Shown piece by piece: positions 52,669 through 61,977 of a stretch of 64,000 nucleotides of DNA (position 1 is its first letter; every line of letters begins with the position of its first letter). A program made the position numbers and the translations under genes. The notes beneath the pieces were generated by a model. It was not told where the DNA came from, made no database searches, and worked only from the letters and a program-made list of their open reading frames with translations. Origin of the DNA: an uncultured SAR86 cluster bacterium (GTDB taxonomy: Bacteria; Pseudomonadota; Gammaproteobacteria; Magnimaribacterales; AG-339-G14); contig CACOJO010000002.1 in assembly GCA_902627595.1 (NCBI GenBank), positions 1 to 64,000 of the forward strand. Direction: 5' to 3'.

Positions 52669-53781
52669 TTAAGTTGGTGCGTTACTTTTTTCTAGTGATG
52701 TAATTAATTTATCTTTCCATATTCCCTGACTGCCTATGTTACTAGAAAGCAATCTTGCTCTCCTGTAGAAAAGATGACAATCAAATTCCCAAGTAGCCCC
52801 CATTCCTCCGTGGGTTTGGATATTTTCTTTTGAGCACTCATAAAATGCCTTTGTTGCACTTACTCGAGCAGTAGCTGCGGCTGTTGGAAGCTCAGGCGCA
52901 TCGTTACTCAGAGCCCAGGCTCCGTAGTAACAATTGGAACGAGCTAATTGAAGCGAAATATACATATCAGCTACTTTGTGTTTAATAGCTTGAAAAGAAG
53001 CAATAGCTCTTCCAAAAGCGTATCTGCCCATAGCATAATCTTTAGCTTGATTCATTGCAGCTTCAGCACCACCTACTTGTTCAAAAGCAAACAAAACTGC
53101 AGATTGATCTAGAAGTTTTTCTATGTCTTCCCAAGCATCTGCGCTTAGCTCTTGTGCGGGTGTATTTTTAAAAGATATATCAGCATGCGATCTAGAAGGA
53201 TCAAAAGTCTCTAAAGAATCGATTTCTACACCGTCTGCAGATAGATCAACTAAATAAAGACCAATTTTATTTTTACCTGAAATTGCAGAGACCAAAGCAA
53301 AATTTGCTATGTCGCCATCAGGAACGGCAACTTTTTTTCCAGAAATCTTTCCAGATTTAGCAGCAACAGTAATACCTGACTCGCTAGGAAAAGTTGTTTT
53401 TTCTGAATGTGCAAAAGTTCCTATAATTTCTCCTTTAGCTAGTTTTGGCAAAAATTCTTTTTTTATCTCTTCGTTTGAAGAGTTGAGAATAGCTGTAGTA
53501 GCTAGATAAACACTTGAAGAGAATGGAACTGGCGCTATACCCCTTCCTAATTCTTCAGCAATTACGCAAAGTTCTAAAAAACCCATACCTATTCCACCAT
53601 ATTCTTCTGGAATAGTTGTTGCGGTTAACTGCATATTAACGAGTTGATCCCAAAGCTCTTTATCAAACTTTTCATCACCCTCTAAAATATTTCTATTTCT
53701 TTTCACAGAATTCTCTTTGTCCAGAAGCTTTTTTACTTCTTCTTTAAATAACAATTGTTCTTCAGAAAAATTAAAATTCAT
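52669..53781 (-). CDS. acyl-CoA dehydrogenase (smaller partner of a pair)
   Basis: The 370-residue protein has the ACAD fold: NFNFSEEQLLFKEEVKK at the N-terminus, GGIGMGFLELCVIAEELGRG, FGRAIASFQAIKHKVADMYI and the C-terminal THGGMGATWEFDCHLFYRRA. It is the first gene of a two-gene operon with the ACAD downstream. The FAD/catalytic motifs are less canonical than in its partner (for example GTFAHSEKTT in place of AxTEPxAGSD), as in the partner subunits of heteromeric ACADs. That reading is inference. Confidence 0.87.
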   Translation of the reverse strand: MNFNFSEEQLLFKEEVKKLLDKENSVKRNRNILEGDEKFDKELWDQLVNMQLTATTIPEEYGGIGMGFLELCVIAEELGRGIAPVPFSSSVYLATTAILNSSNEEIKKEFLPKLAKGEIIGTFAHSEKTTFPSESGITVAAKSGKISGKKVAVPDGDIANFALVSAISGKNKIGLYLVDLSADGVEIDSLETFDPSRSHADISFKNTPAQELSADAWEDIEKLLDQSAVLFAFEQVGGAEAAMNQAKDYAMGRYAFGRAIASFQAIKHKVADMYISLQLARSNCYYGAWALSNDAPELPTAAATARVSATKAFYECSKENIQTHGGMGATWEFDCHLFYRRARLLSSNIGSQGIWKDKLITSLEKSNAPT

Positions 53782-53852
53782 TTGTTCTCCTTTTTAATAG
53801 CTTTCTATTCTAACCATGAATTAAAATAAACAAAATAACCAATCACAACTTA

Positions 53853-54485
53853 ATGAAAAAAAATCCAATATCTACAAGGCGCATTTTTCCTTCTAGCCAA
53901 GTACCTCCAAGTTCAGTCATATCTTATGGAGTTTTTTTACTTATTTTTTTGTCCTTGATTTCTTTCATGCTCTACAGAACTTCCTTACAGCAGGATAACT
54001 TAATTAATATGAACTTAAGATTAATAGACCTAGAACAAAAAGTTCAACAGTCAGTACAATCATCAGAAGTAACAGTTGAAACTCTTTCGGACGATCTTAA
54101 AGAAGTTAATAGAGAAATAAGGAAGTTATGGGATTTGAGCAACAAAAGAAATAAAAAAAGAATTGCTACTCTTGAAGATCAGCTCAAGTCAATTGACAGC
54201 TCAATAAAAGAAATTTTTACTCAATCTCAGGAAATTAGATTAATTTCAAAAGAATTTTCTAAATCTATTACAGATATAAAAACCAGAGTCGCAAAAATAG
54301 ACACAACCTCTTTAAGTTCCCCTGATTATGAGCTGCGTATAAAAGATTTAGAAGAGGCGGTAAAATCCATGGACTCTTTTAGGAGGCAAACTAACCAATC
54401 TATTCTGAAATTAAAAGATGAGCTTTCAAAATCTTTTTCCGATCAGGAGAACTCAGAAAGTAATTCCTTGCCAATAGAAAACTAA
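53853..54485 (+). CDS. hypothetical single-span membrane protein with coiled coil
   Basis: This 210-residue protein is not recognised. It has a Pro/Ser/Arg-rich cytoplasmic start (1-23), one membrane helix (about 24-42) and then a long periplasmic coiled coil (about 48-190) of heptads such as LIDLEQKVQQSVQ and RIKDLEEAVKSMD. It has no Cys or known domain. Such anchored coiled coils often act as spacers or scaffolds in the envelope. It lies divergent from the ACAD pair and 20 bases before tRNA-Leu. Confidence 0.75.
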   Translation: MKKNPISTRRIFPSSQVPPSSVISYGVFLLIFLSLISFMLYRTSLQQDNLINMNLRLIDLEQKVQQSVQSSEVTVETLSDDLKEVNREIRKLWDLSNKRNKKRIATLEDQLKSIDSSIKEIFTQSQEIRLISKEFSKSITDIKTRVAKIDTTSLSSPDYELRIKDLEEAVKSMDSFRRQTNQSILKLKDELSKSFSDQENSESNSLPIEN

Positions 54486-54505
54486 TCAATATACTTATTT
54501 TTCAC

Positions 54506-54590
54506 GCGGATATGGTGGAACTGGTAGACACGCTAGATTTAGGTTCTAGTGCCGAAAGGTGTGGGGGTTCGACTCCCTCTATCCGCACCA
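54506..54590 (+). tRNA. tRNA-Leu (TAG)
   Basis: An 85-base class II cloverleaf. The acceptor stem is GCGGATA/TATCCGC with discriminator A and encoded CCA, the D arm contains TGGTGGAACTGGTAGACA, the anticodon stem is CTAGA/TCTAG with loop TTTAGGT (anticodon TAG), the variable arm is long, and the T arm contains GGTTCGACTCC. It reads CUN leucine codons. Confidence 0.97.
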
Positions 54591-54602
54591 ATAAATTAGT
54601 AA

Positions 54603-55442
54603 CTATAGATGTTCAATCAATAAAGTAGGGACTTCCGAACAGTGAGATTTGATTGTTGCAACTAAAGTCTTAGGTTTTCTACCATCTTTAATATCTGTGA
54701 TACTTACACCTGCATTAACTAACCTCTTGTGAGTTCTTTTTATATCTTTTGTTGTCCAAGCTAATCCCCACAAGAAATCTTCCGGAGATCCTTCTTTTTT
54801 AATTCCAATCGCTTCAATAGTAGTATGGTTAGTTCTAAAAAAAAGCATTCGACCTCCCCATTGTTCTACGAATTGATCCAAAGCCAGTCTGATTCCATAT
54901 TTATCTCTATAAAGGTCAATCAAGCCGTCAGGATCATTTGAATTAATAACTACGTGATCCATTCTTGAAATAAATGACTCATCAGATATTTCGTGTTTTG
55001 GAAGGTTACCTTTTGTATGTTGGATTAAAAGAGTAAATATTCCTCTTGAAAACTTCTTAGGGATAAAAATGTTTCTCCAATGTCTTTCCTCATTTGAAAT
55101 ATTATTTACACCTTTTCCATCTGATATTTCTAAATCTGTATTAAAACTGACCGAAAGTTCATTTTTGGCTTTTTTAATGTTATCTGTTCCCAAGGCTAGG
55201 CCAAAAATACTCTCTCCATTTTTTTCTATATGTTCGCTAACAGCTTCTGCAAGGGGCCCTTCATCATTTACGGCAATCAATTCAAAATATAGATTGTCTA
55301 GGGGAAATAGGGCATTTTTTGTTCCTAGAGAAGGATGGTTTCCTTGCCAGGTAGGGTCAAAGCCAAAAACCAAAGAGTAGTCCTTCACAGCTTTTTCCAA
55401 ATCTTTTACAGCAACTAATATGTGATCTATAGATTTAATCAT
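54603..55442 (-). CDS. VOC (glyoxalase-like) superfamily protein
   Basis: The 279-residue protein has two tandem VOC half-modules: one starting IDHILVAVKDLEKAVKDYS and one at MDHVVINSNDPDGLIDLYRDKYG. Conserved His and Glu candidates (IDH, FELIA, MDH, IEAIG) could bind a metal as in glyoxalases and ring-cleaving dioxygenases. The N-terminal half resembles the glyoxalase-like domain of PF13468. Its substrate is unknown. The ATG lies 13 bases from a perfect palindrome shared with the divergent acyl-CoA dehydrogenase gene, so the two may be co-regulated. Confidence 0.82.
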   Translation of the reverse strand: MIKSIDHILVAVKDLEKAVKDYSLVFGFDPTWQGNHPSLGTKNALFPLDNLYFELIAVNDEGPLAEAVSEHIEKNGESIFGLALGTDNIKKAKNELSVSFNTDLEISDGKGVNNISNEERHWRNIFIPKKFSRGIFTLLIQHTKGNLPKHEISDESFISRMDHVVINSNDPDGLIDLYRDKYGIRLALDQFVEQWGGRMLFFRTNHTTIEAIGIKKEGSPEDFLWGLAWTTKDIKRTHKRLVNAGVSITDIKDGRKPKTLVATIKSHCSEVPTLLIEHL

Positions 55443-55454
55443 ATGGCATTTATT

Positions 55455-55479
55455 ATTTTGACATATAGGGTGTCAAAAT
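55455..55479. promoter_or_regulatory. perfect 9-bp inverted repeat, predicted operator over divergent promoters
   Basis: ATTTTGACA (55455-55463) and TGTCAAAAT (55471-55479) are exact inverse complements around a 7-base spacer. Each arm contains TTGACA, a consensus -35, one reading toward the acyl-CoA dehydrogenase (with TTTAAA at 55481-55486, 17-base spacing) and one toward the VOC gene. A dimeric repressor (TetR/GntR-like, by analogy with other acyl-CoA operons) bound here would block both promoters. No regulator gene is adjacent. Confidence 0.6.
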
Positions 55480-55526
55480 TTTTAAAAACTTGTTAATATT
55501 TTTTTTCTTTAAATACGAGGATATAT

Positions 55527-56783
55527 ATGGAATTTCAACATACGGATAAAGTTAAAGACTTATTAGAAAGAGTCACTAAATTTATGGACGACCATGTCTA
55601 CGAAGGGGAGAAAGTTTATGCCGATCAAATGACAGAATTTAGGAACCAAGGAAATCCTTGGCAAGTTCCTCCAGTTTTAGATGAACTTAAAGCAAAAGCA
55701 AAAGCTGAGGGTTTGTGGAACTTATTTTTACCTGACTCTCAATGGGGGCCAGGTCTAACAAACCTGGAATATGCTCCTTTGTCAGAGCAAATGGGAAGAT
55801 GCGGGATCGCATCAGAAGTATTCAATTGTTCAGCCCCGGATACCGGAAACATGGAAGTAATAGATAAGTATGGAAATCCTGAACAACAAGAACAATGGTT
55901 AAAACCTTTGCTAGATGGAGAAATTAGATCAGCATTTGGAATGACTGAGCCAAATGTTGCTTCATCGGATGCAACAAACATCGGCAGCAGAATTGAGGAT
56001 AAAGGTGATAGGTATGTCATCAACGGTGAAAAATGGTGGACTTCTGGTGCTGGAGATCCTCGTTGCAAAATCATTATATTCATGGGAGTTACAAATCCAG
56101 ACAACCCTAAACACCAAAGACAATCTCAGATTCTTGTCCCAATGGATACACCTGGAGTGGAAGTTTTAAGAATGATGACTGTTTTTGGAAATGATGATGC
56201 TCCTCACGGTCATGCTCACATGAAATTCACAGATGTTGAGGTACCTAAAGAGAATCTTCTTTTGGGTGAGGGTAGGGGTTTTGAAATCGCCCAAGGTCGT
56301 TTAGGCCCAGGAAGGATTCATCACTGCATGAGAACAATTGGAGCTGCGGAAAGAGCTTTAGATTTACTATGCAAGAGATCTCTAAACAGAACGGCATTTG
56401 GAAAAACACTTTCCGAATTAGGTGGAAATTACGATGTCATTGCAGATTGCAGAATAGAAATTGATATGTGCAGGCTTCTTACCTTAAAAGCTGCCTACAT
56501 GATGGATACAGTGGGTAATAAAATTGCTAAAAGTGAAATTGCTCAAATTAAAGTAGCTGTTCCTAATATGGCACTTCGAGTTATTGATAAGGCAATCCAA
56601 ATTCATGGCGGAGCTGGAGTTTCACAAGATACTCCTTTGGCAAGGCTTTATGCTGGAATGAGAACTCTTCGTTTAGCCGATGGACCTGATGAAGTTCACA
56701 GAAGAACTGTTGCAAGATTGGAACTTGGCAAACATCAAGCTGAAGAGGCTAAAGCAGAAGAATATATCGGTAGACCAAGTTAA
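55527..56783 (+). CDS. acyl-CoA dehydrogenase, ACAD10/11-like
   Basis: The 418-residue flavoprotein has the ACAD signatures [34 protein letters not shown] and [18 protein letters not shown], with the [17 protein letters not shown] helix. The overall pattern is that of the ACAD10/11-like group, which in animals handles long-chain or 4-hydroxy acids; here only acyl-CoA oxidation can be inferred. It has a GAGG ribosome site and lies downstream of the palindromic operator. A quinone reductase gene follows after 6 bases. Confidence 0.92.
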   Translation: MEFQHTDKVKDLLERVTKFMDDHVYEGEKVYADQMTEFRNQGNPWQVPPVLDELKAKAKAEGLWNLFLPDSQWGPGLTNLEYAPLSEQMGRCGIASEVFNCSAPDTGNMEVIDKYGNPEQQEQWLKPLLDGEIRSAFGMTEPNVASSDATNIGSRIEDKGDRYVINGEKWWTSGAGDPRCKIIIFMGVTNPDNPKHQRQSQILVPMDTPGVEVLRMMTVFGNDDAPHGHAHMKFTDVEVPKENLLLGEGRGFEIAQGRLGPGRIHHCMRTIGAAERALDLLCKRSLNRTAFGKTLSELGGNYDVIADCRIEIDMCRLLTLKAAYMMDTVGNKIAKSEIAQIKVAVPNMALRVIDKAIQIHGGAGVSQDTPLARLYAGMRTLRLADGPDEVHRRTVARLELGKHQAEEAKAEEYIGRPS

Positions 56784-56789
56784 TTTTTA

Positions 56790-57797
56790 ATGGCTGATCA
56801 TACAACGTATGGATTAGTCTGCTCTGAGCTCTCCGAAGATTTGTCAAAGACAAATTTAGGAGAACTCGAATTAGATCCCTTTCAGGATAATTCAGTCAAA
56901 ATTAAAATTAAGGCCGCATCTCTTAATTTCCCTGATTTATTAATGACTCAGGGTAAATATCAAAATAAACCCAACCTTCCTTTTGCCCTTGGTATGGAAG
57001 GAGCTGGGATAGTCGAAAAGATTGGATCTAGAGTTTCTTCATTCAAAGAAGGCGATGAAGTTATGTTTGGAGGTTGGGGTCATGGTGCAATTGCCGAATC
57101 AATTATTCTTCCGGAAGGTTTGGTTTCATTAAAACCTAAGTCATTGAATTTTTCAGAAGCAGCTTCCTTTAAAACAGCTTATTTGACGGCTTATGTTGGG
57201 TTAATTCGAAGAGGAGAATTAAAACAGGGTGAGACTCTTCTTGTTCATGGTGCTTCAGGCGGGGTAGGTATGGCAGCAGTGCAAATGGGTAAACTTTATG
57301 GTGCAAGGGTGATTGCAAGTGGTACCTCTGATGAAAAATTAAAGATTGTTAAGACTTGGGGTGCAGATGAAATTATTAATACTGGATTAGAGGGTTCTGT
57401 TTCGTTTCGAGAAGAGGTAAAACTTCTTACAGATGAAAAAGGGGCAGATGTTATCTACGATCCAGTCGGAGGAGATGTCTTTGACGAGTCTATTCGATGT
57501 ATAAATTGGGGAGGTAGGTTATTAATAATTGGTTTTACTAGTGGCAGGATTCCTACAGTTCCTGTTAACTATCCTCTCATTAAAGGATTTTCAGTAATCG
57601 GTGTAAGGGCAGGTGAATTTGGTAGAAGAGATCCTGAGAAAGGAAGAGAAAACAATGAAATTATTATGGATTTAGCCGAGTCAGGAAAACTTAAGCCTCA
57701 TATTTGTAAGGAATTCTCCTTAGAAAATTCTAAAGAAGGGTTAGAGTATTTAAGAGATCGAAAATTAGTAGGAAAAGTTACAGTTGTAATGTCTTAG
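56790..57797 (+). CDS. NADPH:quinone reductase-like (MDR family) oxidoreductase
   Basis: Zinc-free medium-chain reductase of 335 residues. It has the GroES-like domain ([34 protein letters not shown]), a Rossmann motif [21 protein letters not shown] and no catalytic-zinc Cys. Such proteins reduce quinones, enals or enoyl-CoAs with NADPH. The position right after an acyl-CoA dehydrogenase hints at enoyl-CoA or acyl-chain chemistry. The final 20 bases overlap the convergent DUF2256 gene. Confidence 0.9.
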   Translation: MADHTTYGLVCSELSEDLSKTNLGELELDPFQDNSVKIKIKAASLNFPDLLMTQGKYQNKPNLPFALGMEGAGIVEKIGSRVSSFKEGDEVMFGGWGHGAIAESIILPEGLVSLKPKSLNFSEAASFKTAYLTAYVGLIRRGELKQGETLLVHGASGGVGMAAVQMGKLYGARVIASGTSDEKLKIVKTWGADEIINTGLEGSVSFREEVKLLTDEKGADVIYDPVGGDVFDESIRCINWGGRLLIIGFTSGRIPTVPVNYPLIKGFSVIGVRAGEFGRRDPEKGRENNEIIMDLAESGKLKPHICKEFSLENSKEGLEYLRDRKLVGKVTVVMS

Positions 57798-57918
57798 ACT
57801 TGTTTCTTTTGCAACGTTCACTGCAGTACAAAACATTTTCCCAATCTCTTTCCCATTTTTTTCGCCATGTAAAAGGTTTTTTACATACCTTGCAAATTTT
57901 TTCTTCTTTGTTCTTCAT
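57778..57918 (-). CDS. DUF2256 small zinc-binding protein
   Basis: A 46-residue protein starting [20 protein letters not shown] and continuing [20 protein letters not shown]. It has the four Cys (9, 12, 32, 36) and the FTWRKKW core of DUF2256. It probably binds zinc; its role is unknown. Its ATG overlaps the stop of the photolyase-like gene by 4 bases (ATGA) on the same strand, so the two are translationally coupled. DUF2256 genes are repeatedly found beside photolyase-related genes. The 3' end overlaps the quinone reductase gene by 20 bases. Confidence 0.9.
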   Translation of the reverse strand: MKNKEEKICKVCKKPFTWRKKWERDWENVLYCSERCKRNKSKTLQL

Positions 57919-59405
57919 AGGGAATTTTTTTTAATAAAATCATCTGCAAGATCAAAAATTTTTTCTTTTCGTTCAGGATCCATTTTATCGAGAGAGCGAG
58001 TTAAAATTGACAATCTTGGATTTGATTCATAGAAATCACGATGTTTTTCTGTAAATCTCCAATAAAGACCATCCAAAACTTCACACCAAGGTCCTTTTTT
58101 ATAATTACTCATTTTTAAGACATAATTAGAGCCGCAAGTATAAGGTTTAGTTGACATTATTCCTCCATCGGCAAAAGCACCCATCCCAAAGACATTAGGG
58201 ACCATTACCCATTCCGAAGAATCGACAAACATCTCCATAAACCATCTATAGATTTCTTTAGGGTCAATTTCACAAAGAGTAAAAATATTAGAAAGAATCA
58301 TCAATCTAGGAATATGATGAGTATAGCCATACTCATTCACCATTTTTATCACATCATCTAAAGGTTCAAGACCTGTGGTGCCATCGTACCAATTCGAATT
58401 AATTTTATTCTTGTGAGTCCAATAGTTGCTTTTAAATTGAAGATCACTTTTTTCTTGATATACGCCTCTAATAAATTCTCTCCAGCCTATAATTTGCCTT
58501 ATAAAACCCTCTAAAGAATTCAAAGGAATATTGTTTAATTTGGCATGATTTAAGGCTGCATCGATAACTTCCCGAGGAGTTAAAAGTCCGATATTTAAAA
58601 GAGGTGATAACATACTATGGAACAAAAAATTTTGTTGTTCTTGCATCGCGTCTTCATAAGTACCAAAAAATTCAAACCTTTGTTCTAAAAATCTTTTTAA
58701 ACTTTTTTTGGCATCTTTTCTATTATCCGGCAACCAAGAATTTAATTCTCCGGGATGGTTATTAAAATAATTTTGAATATCTTTTTTTACATCATCTCCG
58801 TGAATACTTTTTGAAAACATTTTCACTTTTGGAAGTTCTAACCCCTTGGGAATTTTTTTTCTGTTTTCTTCATCATAAGACCATTTGCCTCCTATTGGTT
58901 TTCCATCTGAAATTAAGATATCTAAATCTTTTCGCATCATCTGATAAAAATTTACCATTCTGAGATTTTTTCTATCATGAGAAAACTTATTAAATTTTTT
59001 TCTAGAACATAGAAACATTGGAGATTGGAGAATTTCAAAATCAAATTCTTTTTGTTCTAAAAAATCAAAAACTTTTTTTTCAAAGAATTTATCCTCTATT
59101 TCAAAAAATTTAAGAGTCTTAAAATTATTTTCATCTAAAAACTCTCCAAGAAGGGTAATGAAATCCTTATTTTTATTTTTTTCATTGAGTTTGTTATAAA
59201 AAACTTTATAACCAAGATCAGTTATTTCATCCTTGAAGGAACGCATAGCACTTAAAAAGAAAAATATTTTTTGTTTATGATATTTTTCTTCTGTGCAAAG
59301 TCCGAAGTCTTCCGACATGAAAATATTCTTGGTTTTAGCTTTAGAAAGATATTTTTTATCGAAAAGTTGATTGCCAAGAATTATTAATAAAGTATCATCA
59401 GTCAT
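57915..59405 (-). CDS. photolyase/cryptochrome-related protein (PF04244 type) lacking iron-sulfur Cys
   Basis: The 496-residue protein matches the bacterial photolyase-related (FeS-BCP, (6-4)-photolyase-like) family. The N-terminal Rossmann part begins [15 protein letters not shown]; the FAD domain has [44 protein letters not shown] and [17 protein letters not shown]. The four Cys that hold [4Fe-4S] in the group appear replaced: the TDMNC-like site reads TTGLEP, and the CxxC after MSDY reads NYKKGPWC. The remaining Cys (378, 424, 441) are not in a cluster pattern. It likely binds FAD and repairs DNA or senses blue light. Confidence 0.87.
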   Translation of the reverse strand: MTDDTLLIILGNQLFDKKYLSKAKTKNIFMSEDFGLCTEEKYHKQKIFFFLSAMRSFKDEITDLGYKVFYNKLNEKNKNKDFITLLGEFLDENNFKTLKFFEIEDKFFEKKVFDFLEQKEFDFEILQSPMFLCSRKKFNKFSHDRKNLRMVNFYQMMRKDLDILISDGKPIGGKWSYDEENRKKIPKGLELPKVKMFSKSIHGDDVKKDIQNYFNNHPGELNSWLPDNRKDAKKSLKRFLEQRFEFFGTYEDAMQEQQNFLFHSMLSPLLNIGLLTPREVIDAALNHAKLNNIPLNSLEGFIRQIIGWREFIRGVYQEKSDLQFKSNYWTHKNKINSNWYDGTTGLEPLDDVIKMVNEYGYTHHIPRLMILSNIFTLCEIDPKEIYRWFMEMFVDSSEWVMVPNVFGMGAFADGGIMSTKPYTCGSNYVLKMSNYKKGPWCEVLDGLYWRFTEKHRDFYESNPRLSILTRSLDKMDPERKEKIFDLADDFIKKNSL

Positions 59406-59470
59406 TCTTTTAATTTACTTTAATTTAAAACTTTTTAATCAATTAATAACTATTCATTATTTAAATAGCT

Positions 59471-59941
59471 ATGAAAAATAAATTTCCATATCCAGGCATT
59501 GCAAAAAAGGTTACTGAGGAAATGTGTGATTTAAATGGTCATATGAATGTGACTTTCTACACAAAAATCTTCGAAGAAGGTTCTTATGAAATGTTCAATC
59601 AACTCGGAATGGGTTTCGATTATATAAACTCTGGTTACAGTACCTTCACTCTTGAACAAAATCTCAGATATGTAAAAGAAAATCTATTAGGAGATAAGAT
59701 TTCCACTCATTACAGAATTGTCAATGTGAATAGAAAATTAATCCATCATGTTGGGATTCTTCTTAATAATGATAAGGAGCTTAGCGCTATAGAAGAAATT
59801 CTTCTTATTCATATCGACATGAAAAAAAGAAAGTCGTGCCCTATGCCAGATGACTCTTTTAATAAGGTTCTACAAATGAAAGAAGAAAACGATGCTCTCG
59901 GAGAATTGGATTTTGACTTAAGATTCAAGATTAAAACCTAA
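59471..59941 (+). CDS. hotdog-fold acyl-CoA thioesterase family protein
   Basis: The 156-residue protein resembles 4HBT_2-type thioesterases: VTEEMCDLNGHMNVTFYTKIFEEGSYEMF has the Asp/Asn-Gly-His-Met-Asn active-site signature, followed by the long hotdog helix. The central strands (FTLEQNLRYVKENLLGD) fit. It would hydrolyse an acyl-CoA; the chain specificity is not readable. It is divergent from the photolyase-like gene and overlaps the convergent enoyl-CoA hydratase by 4 bases. Confidence 0.82.
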   Translation: MKNKFPYPGIAKKVTEEMCDLNGHMNVTFYTKIFEEGSYEMFNQLGMGFDYINSGYSTFTLEQNLRYVKENLLGDKISTHYRIVNVNRKLIHHVGILLNNDKELSAIEEILLIHIDMKKRKSCPMPDDSFNKVLQMKEENDALGELDFDLRFKIKT

Positions 59942-60705
59942 TTACCAGTAAATTCAGGATCTCTTCTTTCTAGGGAAGCTTTGATACCCTCTTGAAAATC
60001 AGCCGTTTCCCTAAGTCTGTTTTGCTCAGAAAGTTCCCATTTAACGATTTTTTCTATCTTTTCAACAGAGTCGCCTTTGATAGTCTCTCTTATAGCTTGC
60101 ACTCCTAAAGGACCTGCAGTATTTATCTCTTTTGCAAGTTCTTCTGCTTTAGACATTAGATCACTTTGAGAAACAAGAAAGTCAGCAAGTCCTATTTCAA
60201 AAGCTTCCTTACCTTTTACTCTAGCACTGGTGAGCAGCATCCATTTTGCTTTTTGATTACCAACAACGCGCGGGAGGGTCACTGTAGTACCAAATCCCTG
60301 ATGGAAAGCCAATTTTGAAAAATTTGCACTGAATCTAGACTCTTCACAAGCTATTCTGAAGTCAGCAGAAAGGGCTACTCCCAATCCTCCTCCAACAGCA
60401 GCTCCCTGAATAATCGCTATCACTGGCTTTTTGGTTTTAAAAAGCCTAACTGCTTCTTGATATAACCTTTCATAAGGGTCTGACTCTTCCTTATAGGAAG
60501 ATCTTGTAAAGTCAGCTCCGGCACAAAAATGTTTTCCTTCTGAAGATAAAATTATACTTCTGCATTCATCTTCTTTGTCCATTTCTTCTAGGAAGTCTGC
60601 AATTTGACCAATAAGTTCAGCATCAAAATGGTTGTTAGGCGGTCTATTGATTGAAACGTAACCAATATGATTTTCTAGTTTAGTTTTTAATTCTTTATCA
60701 CTCAT
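59938..60705 (-). CDS. enoyl-CoA hydratase/isomerase family protein
   Basis: Crotonase-fold protein of 255 residues. Oxyanion-hole segments are FCAGADFTRSSY and IIQGAAVGGGLGVALSADFRIA. The catalytic region reads LAFHQGFGTTVTLPRVVG, where Glu positions of typical hydratases seem to be Gln/Gly or Thr, so it may be an isomerase, hydrolase or atypical hydratase. The C-terminus ERRDPEFTGN is typical. It is convergent with the thioesterase and divergent from the beta-helix gene. Confidence 0.88.
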   Translation of the reverse strand: MSDKELKTKLENHIGYVSINRPPNNHFDAELIGQIADFLEEMDKEDECRSIILSSEGKHFCAGADFTRSSYKEESDPYERLYQEAVRLFKTKKPVIAIIQGAAVGGGLGVALSADFRIACEESRFSANFSKLAFHQGFGTTVTLPRVVGNQKAKWMLLTSARVKGKEAFEIGLADFLVSQSDLMSKAEELAKEINTAGPLGVQAIRETIKGDSVEKIEKIVKWELSEQNRLRETADFQEGIKASLERRDPEFTGN

Positions 60706-60750
60706 AGTGAAAATAAGTCTATCACGAAGAATTTAAAGTAAAATAAGACT

Positions 60751-61977
60751 ATGGATTTTTTACTGAAAAAGATTTTGGTTTTTTCTTGTTTAATTATTTC
60801 CTCTTTGATTTTTTCAGAGGAATGGAAAATATTTCCAAGCGCATCGGCTCAAGATGATATTCAATCAGCAATGATATTAGCTCAAGAAGGAGATACCATT
60901 TCTTTAGCCGAAGGAATATATACTTTAAAACACGGCTTATCTCTCGATGTTGATAACATTACTTTGAAAGGAGAGGGCCACAAAAAAACAGTTTTGAACT
61001 TTTCTAATCAAAAGACTGGGGCACAAGGTCTTCTTGTAACTTCCAATAATGTAATTTTAAAAGATTTTGCTGTTGAAAATGCTAAAGGCGATGCAATTAA
61101 GTCCAAAGGTTCAAAAAACATTAAATTTTTAAATCTGAGAACCGAATGGACAAATGGACCAGATACAAAAAATGGTGCATATGGTCTTTATCCTGTCGAG
61201 TCTGAGGACGTGCTAATTGATGGTTGTATCGCTATAGGAGCATCTGACGCGGGAGTATATGTTGGACAATCTGAAAATATAATAGTTAGAAATACCGAAG
61301 CTTATTTTAATGTCGCAGGAATCGAAATCGAGAACTCTTATTATGCCGATGTTCACGATAATATAGCTGAAAATAATACTGCAGGAATTTTAGTTTTTGA
61401 TTTACCTGATTTACCTAAACAAGGTGGAAAATTTGTTAGAGTTTTTAATAATATTTCATCAAACAACAATACAGAAAATTTTGCTCCAGAAGGAAATATC
61501 GTTGGACAAGTTCCAAAAGGAACTGGATTGGTCATAAGAGCTAATCGTCATGTTGAAGTTTTTAAAAATACTTTTGAAAACAATTCTACAATCGGTGTCG
61601 CCTTAGTTGCAGGAGATCTTGAGTCTGGAGACGATACATATGATCCTTATCCAAGAAATATTCAAATTTACGACAACTATTTTAAAAACTCTGGTTATGA
61701 TCCAGATTTTAATAGAGGGGACTTATCTCCTTTGTTAGTAGAAATATCTAATGGCTTTCAACCAGATATTATGTGGGATGGTATTTTACCTTTTTGGCAA
61801 AACTTCTTTGGGCAAAGGAAAAATGAAAAGCTTATTCTTAATTCAAATAATGACGCAAAGTTTTTAAATCTTGATTTGTTCTGGTACTTTGTGATGTCTC
61901 TTTTTCATAGCCCAGAATTTAATGGAAAAGATTATTTCTCAGATATAAAAAATCTTGATCCAATTGCTGAATGGTAA
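60751..61977 (+). CDS. secreted parallel beta-helix protein (TIGR03805-like)
   Basis: The 408-residue precursor has a signal peptide (about 1-22, ending IFS). Repeated right-handed beta-helix coils follow, such as NIIVRNTEAYFNVAGIEIENS, YADVHDNIAENNTAGILVF and HVEVFKNTFENNSTIGVALV (about 60-320). The family is known from pairs with diheme cytochromes of the SO_2930 type, and such a gene indeed follows with a 7-base overlap. The role is unknown; beta-helix folds often bind or cleave polysaccharides, but no catalytic site is evident. Confidence 0.85.
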   Translation: MDFLLKKILVFSCLIISSLIFSEEWKIFPSASAQDDIQSAMILAQEGDTISLAEGIYTLKHGLSLDVDNITLKGEGHKKTVLNFSNQKTGAQGLLVTSNNVILKDFAVENAKGDAIKSKGSKNIKFLNLRTEWTNGPDTKNGAYGLYPVESEDVLIDGCIAIGASDAGVYVGQSENIIVRNTEAYFNVAGIEIENSYYADVHDNIAENNTAGILVFDLPDLPKQGGKFVRVFNNISSNNNTENFAPEGNIVGQVPKGTGLVIRANRHVEVFKNTFENNSTIGVALVAGDLESGDDTYDPYPRNIQIYDNYFKNSGYDPDFNRGDLSPLLVEISNGFQPDIMWDGILPFWQNFFGQRKNEKLILNSNNDAKFLNLDLFWYFVMSLFHSPEFNGKDYFSDIKNLDPIAEW

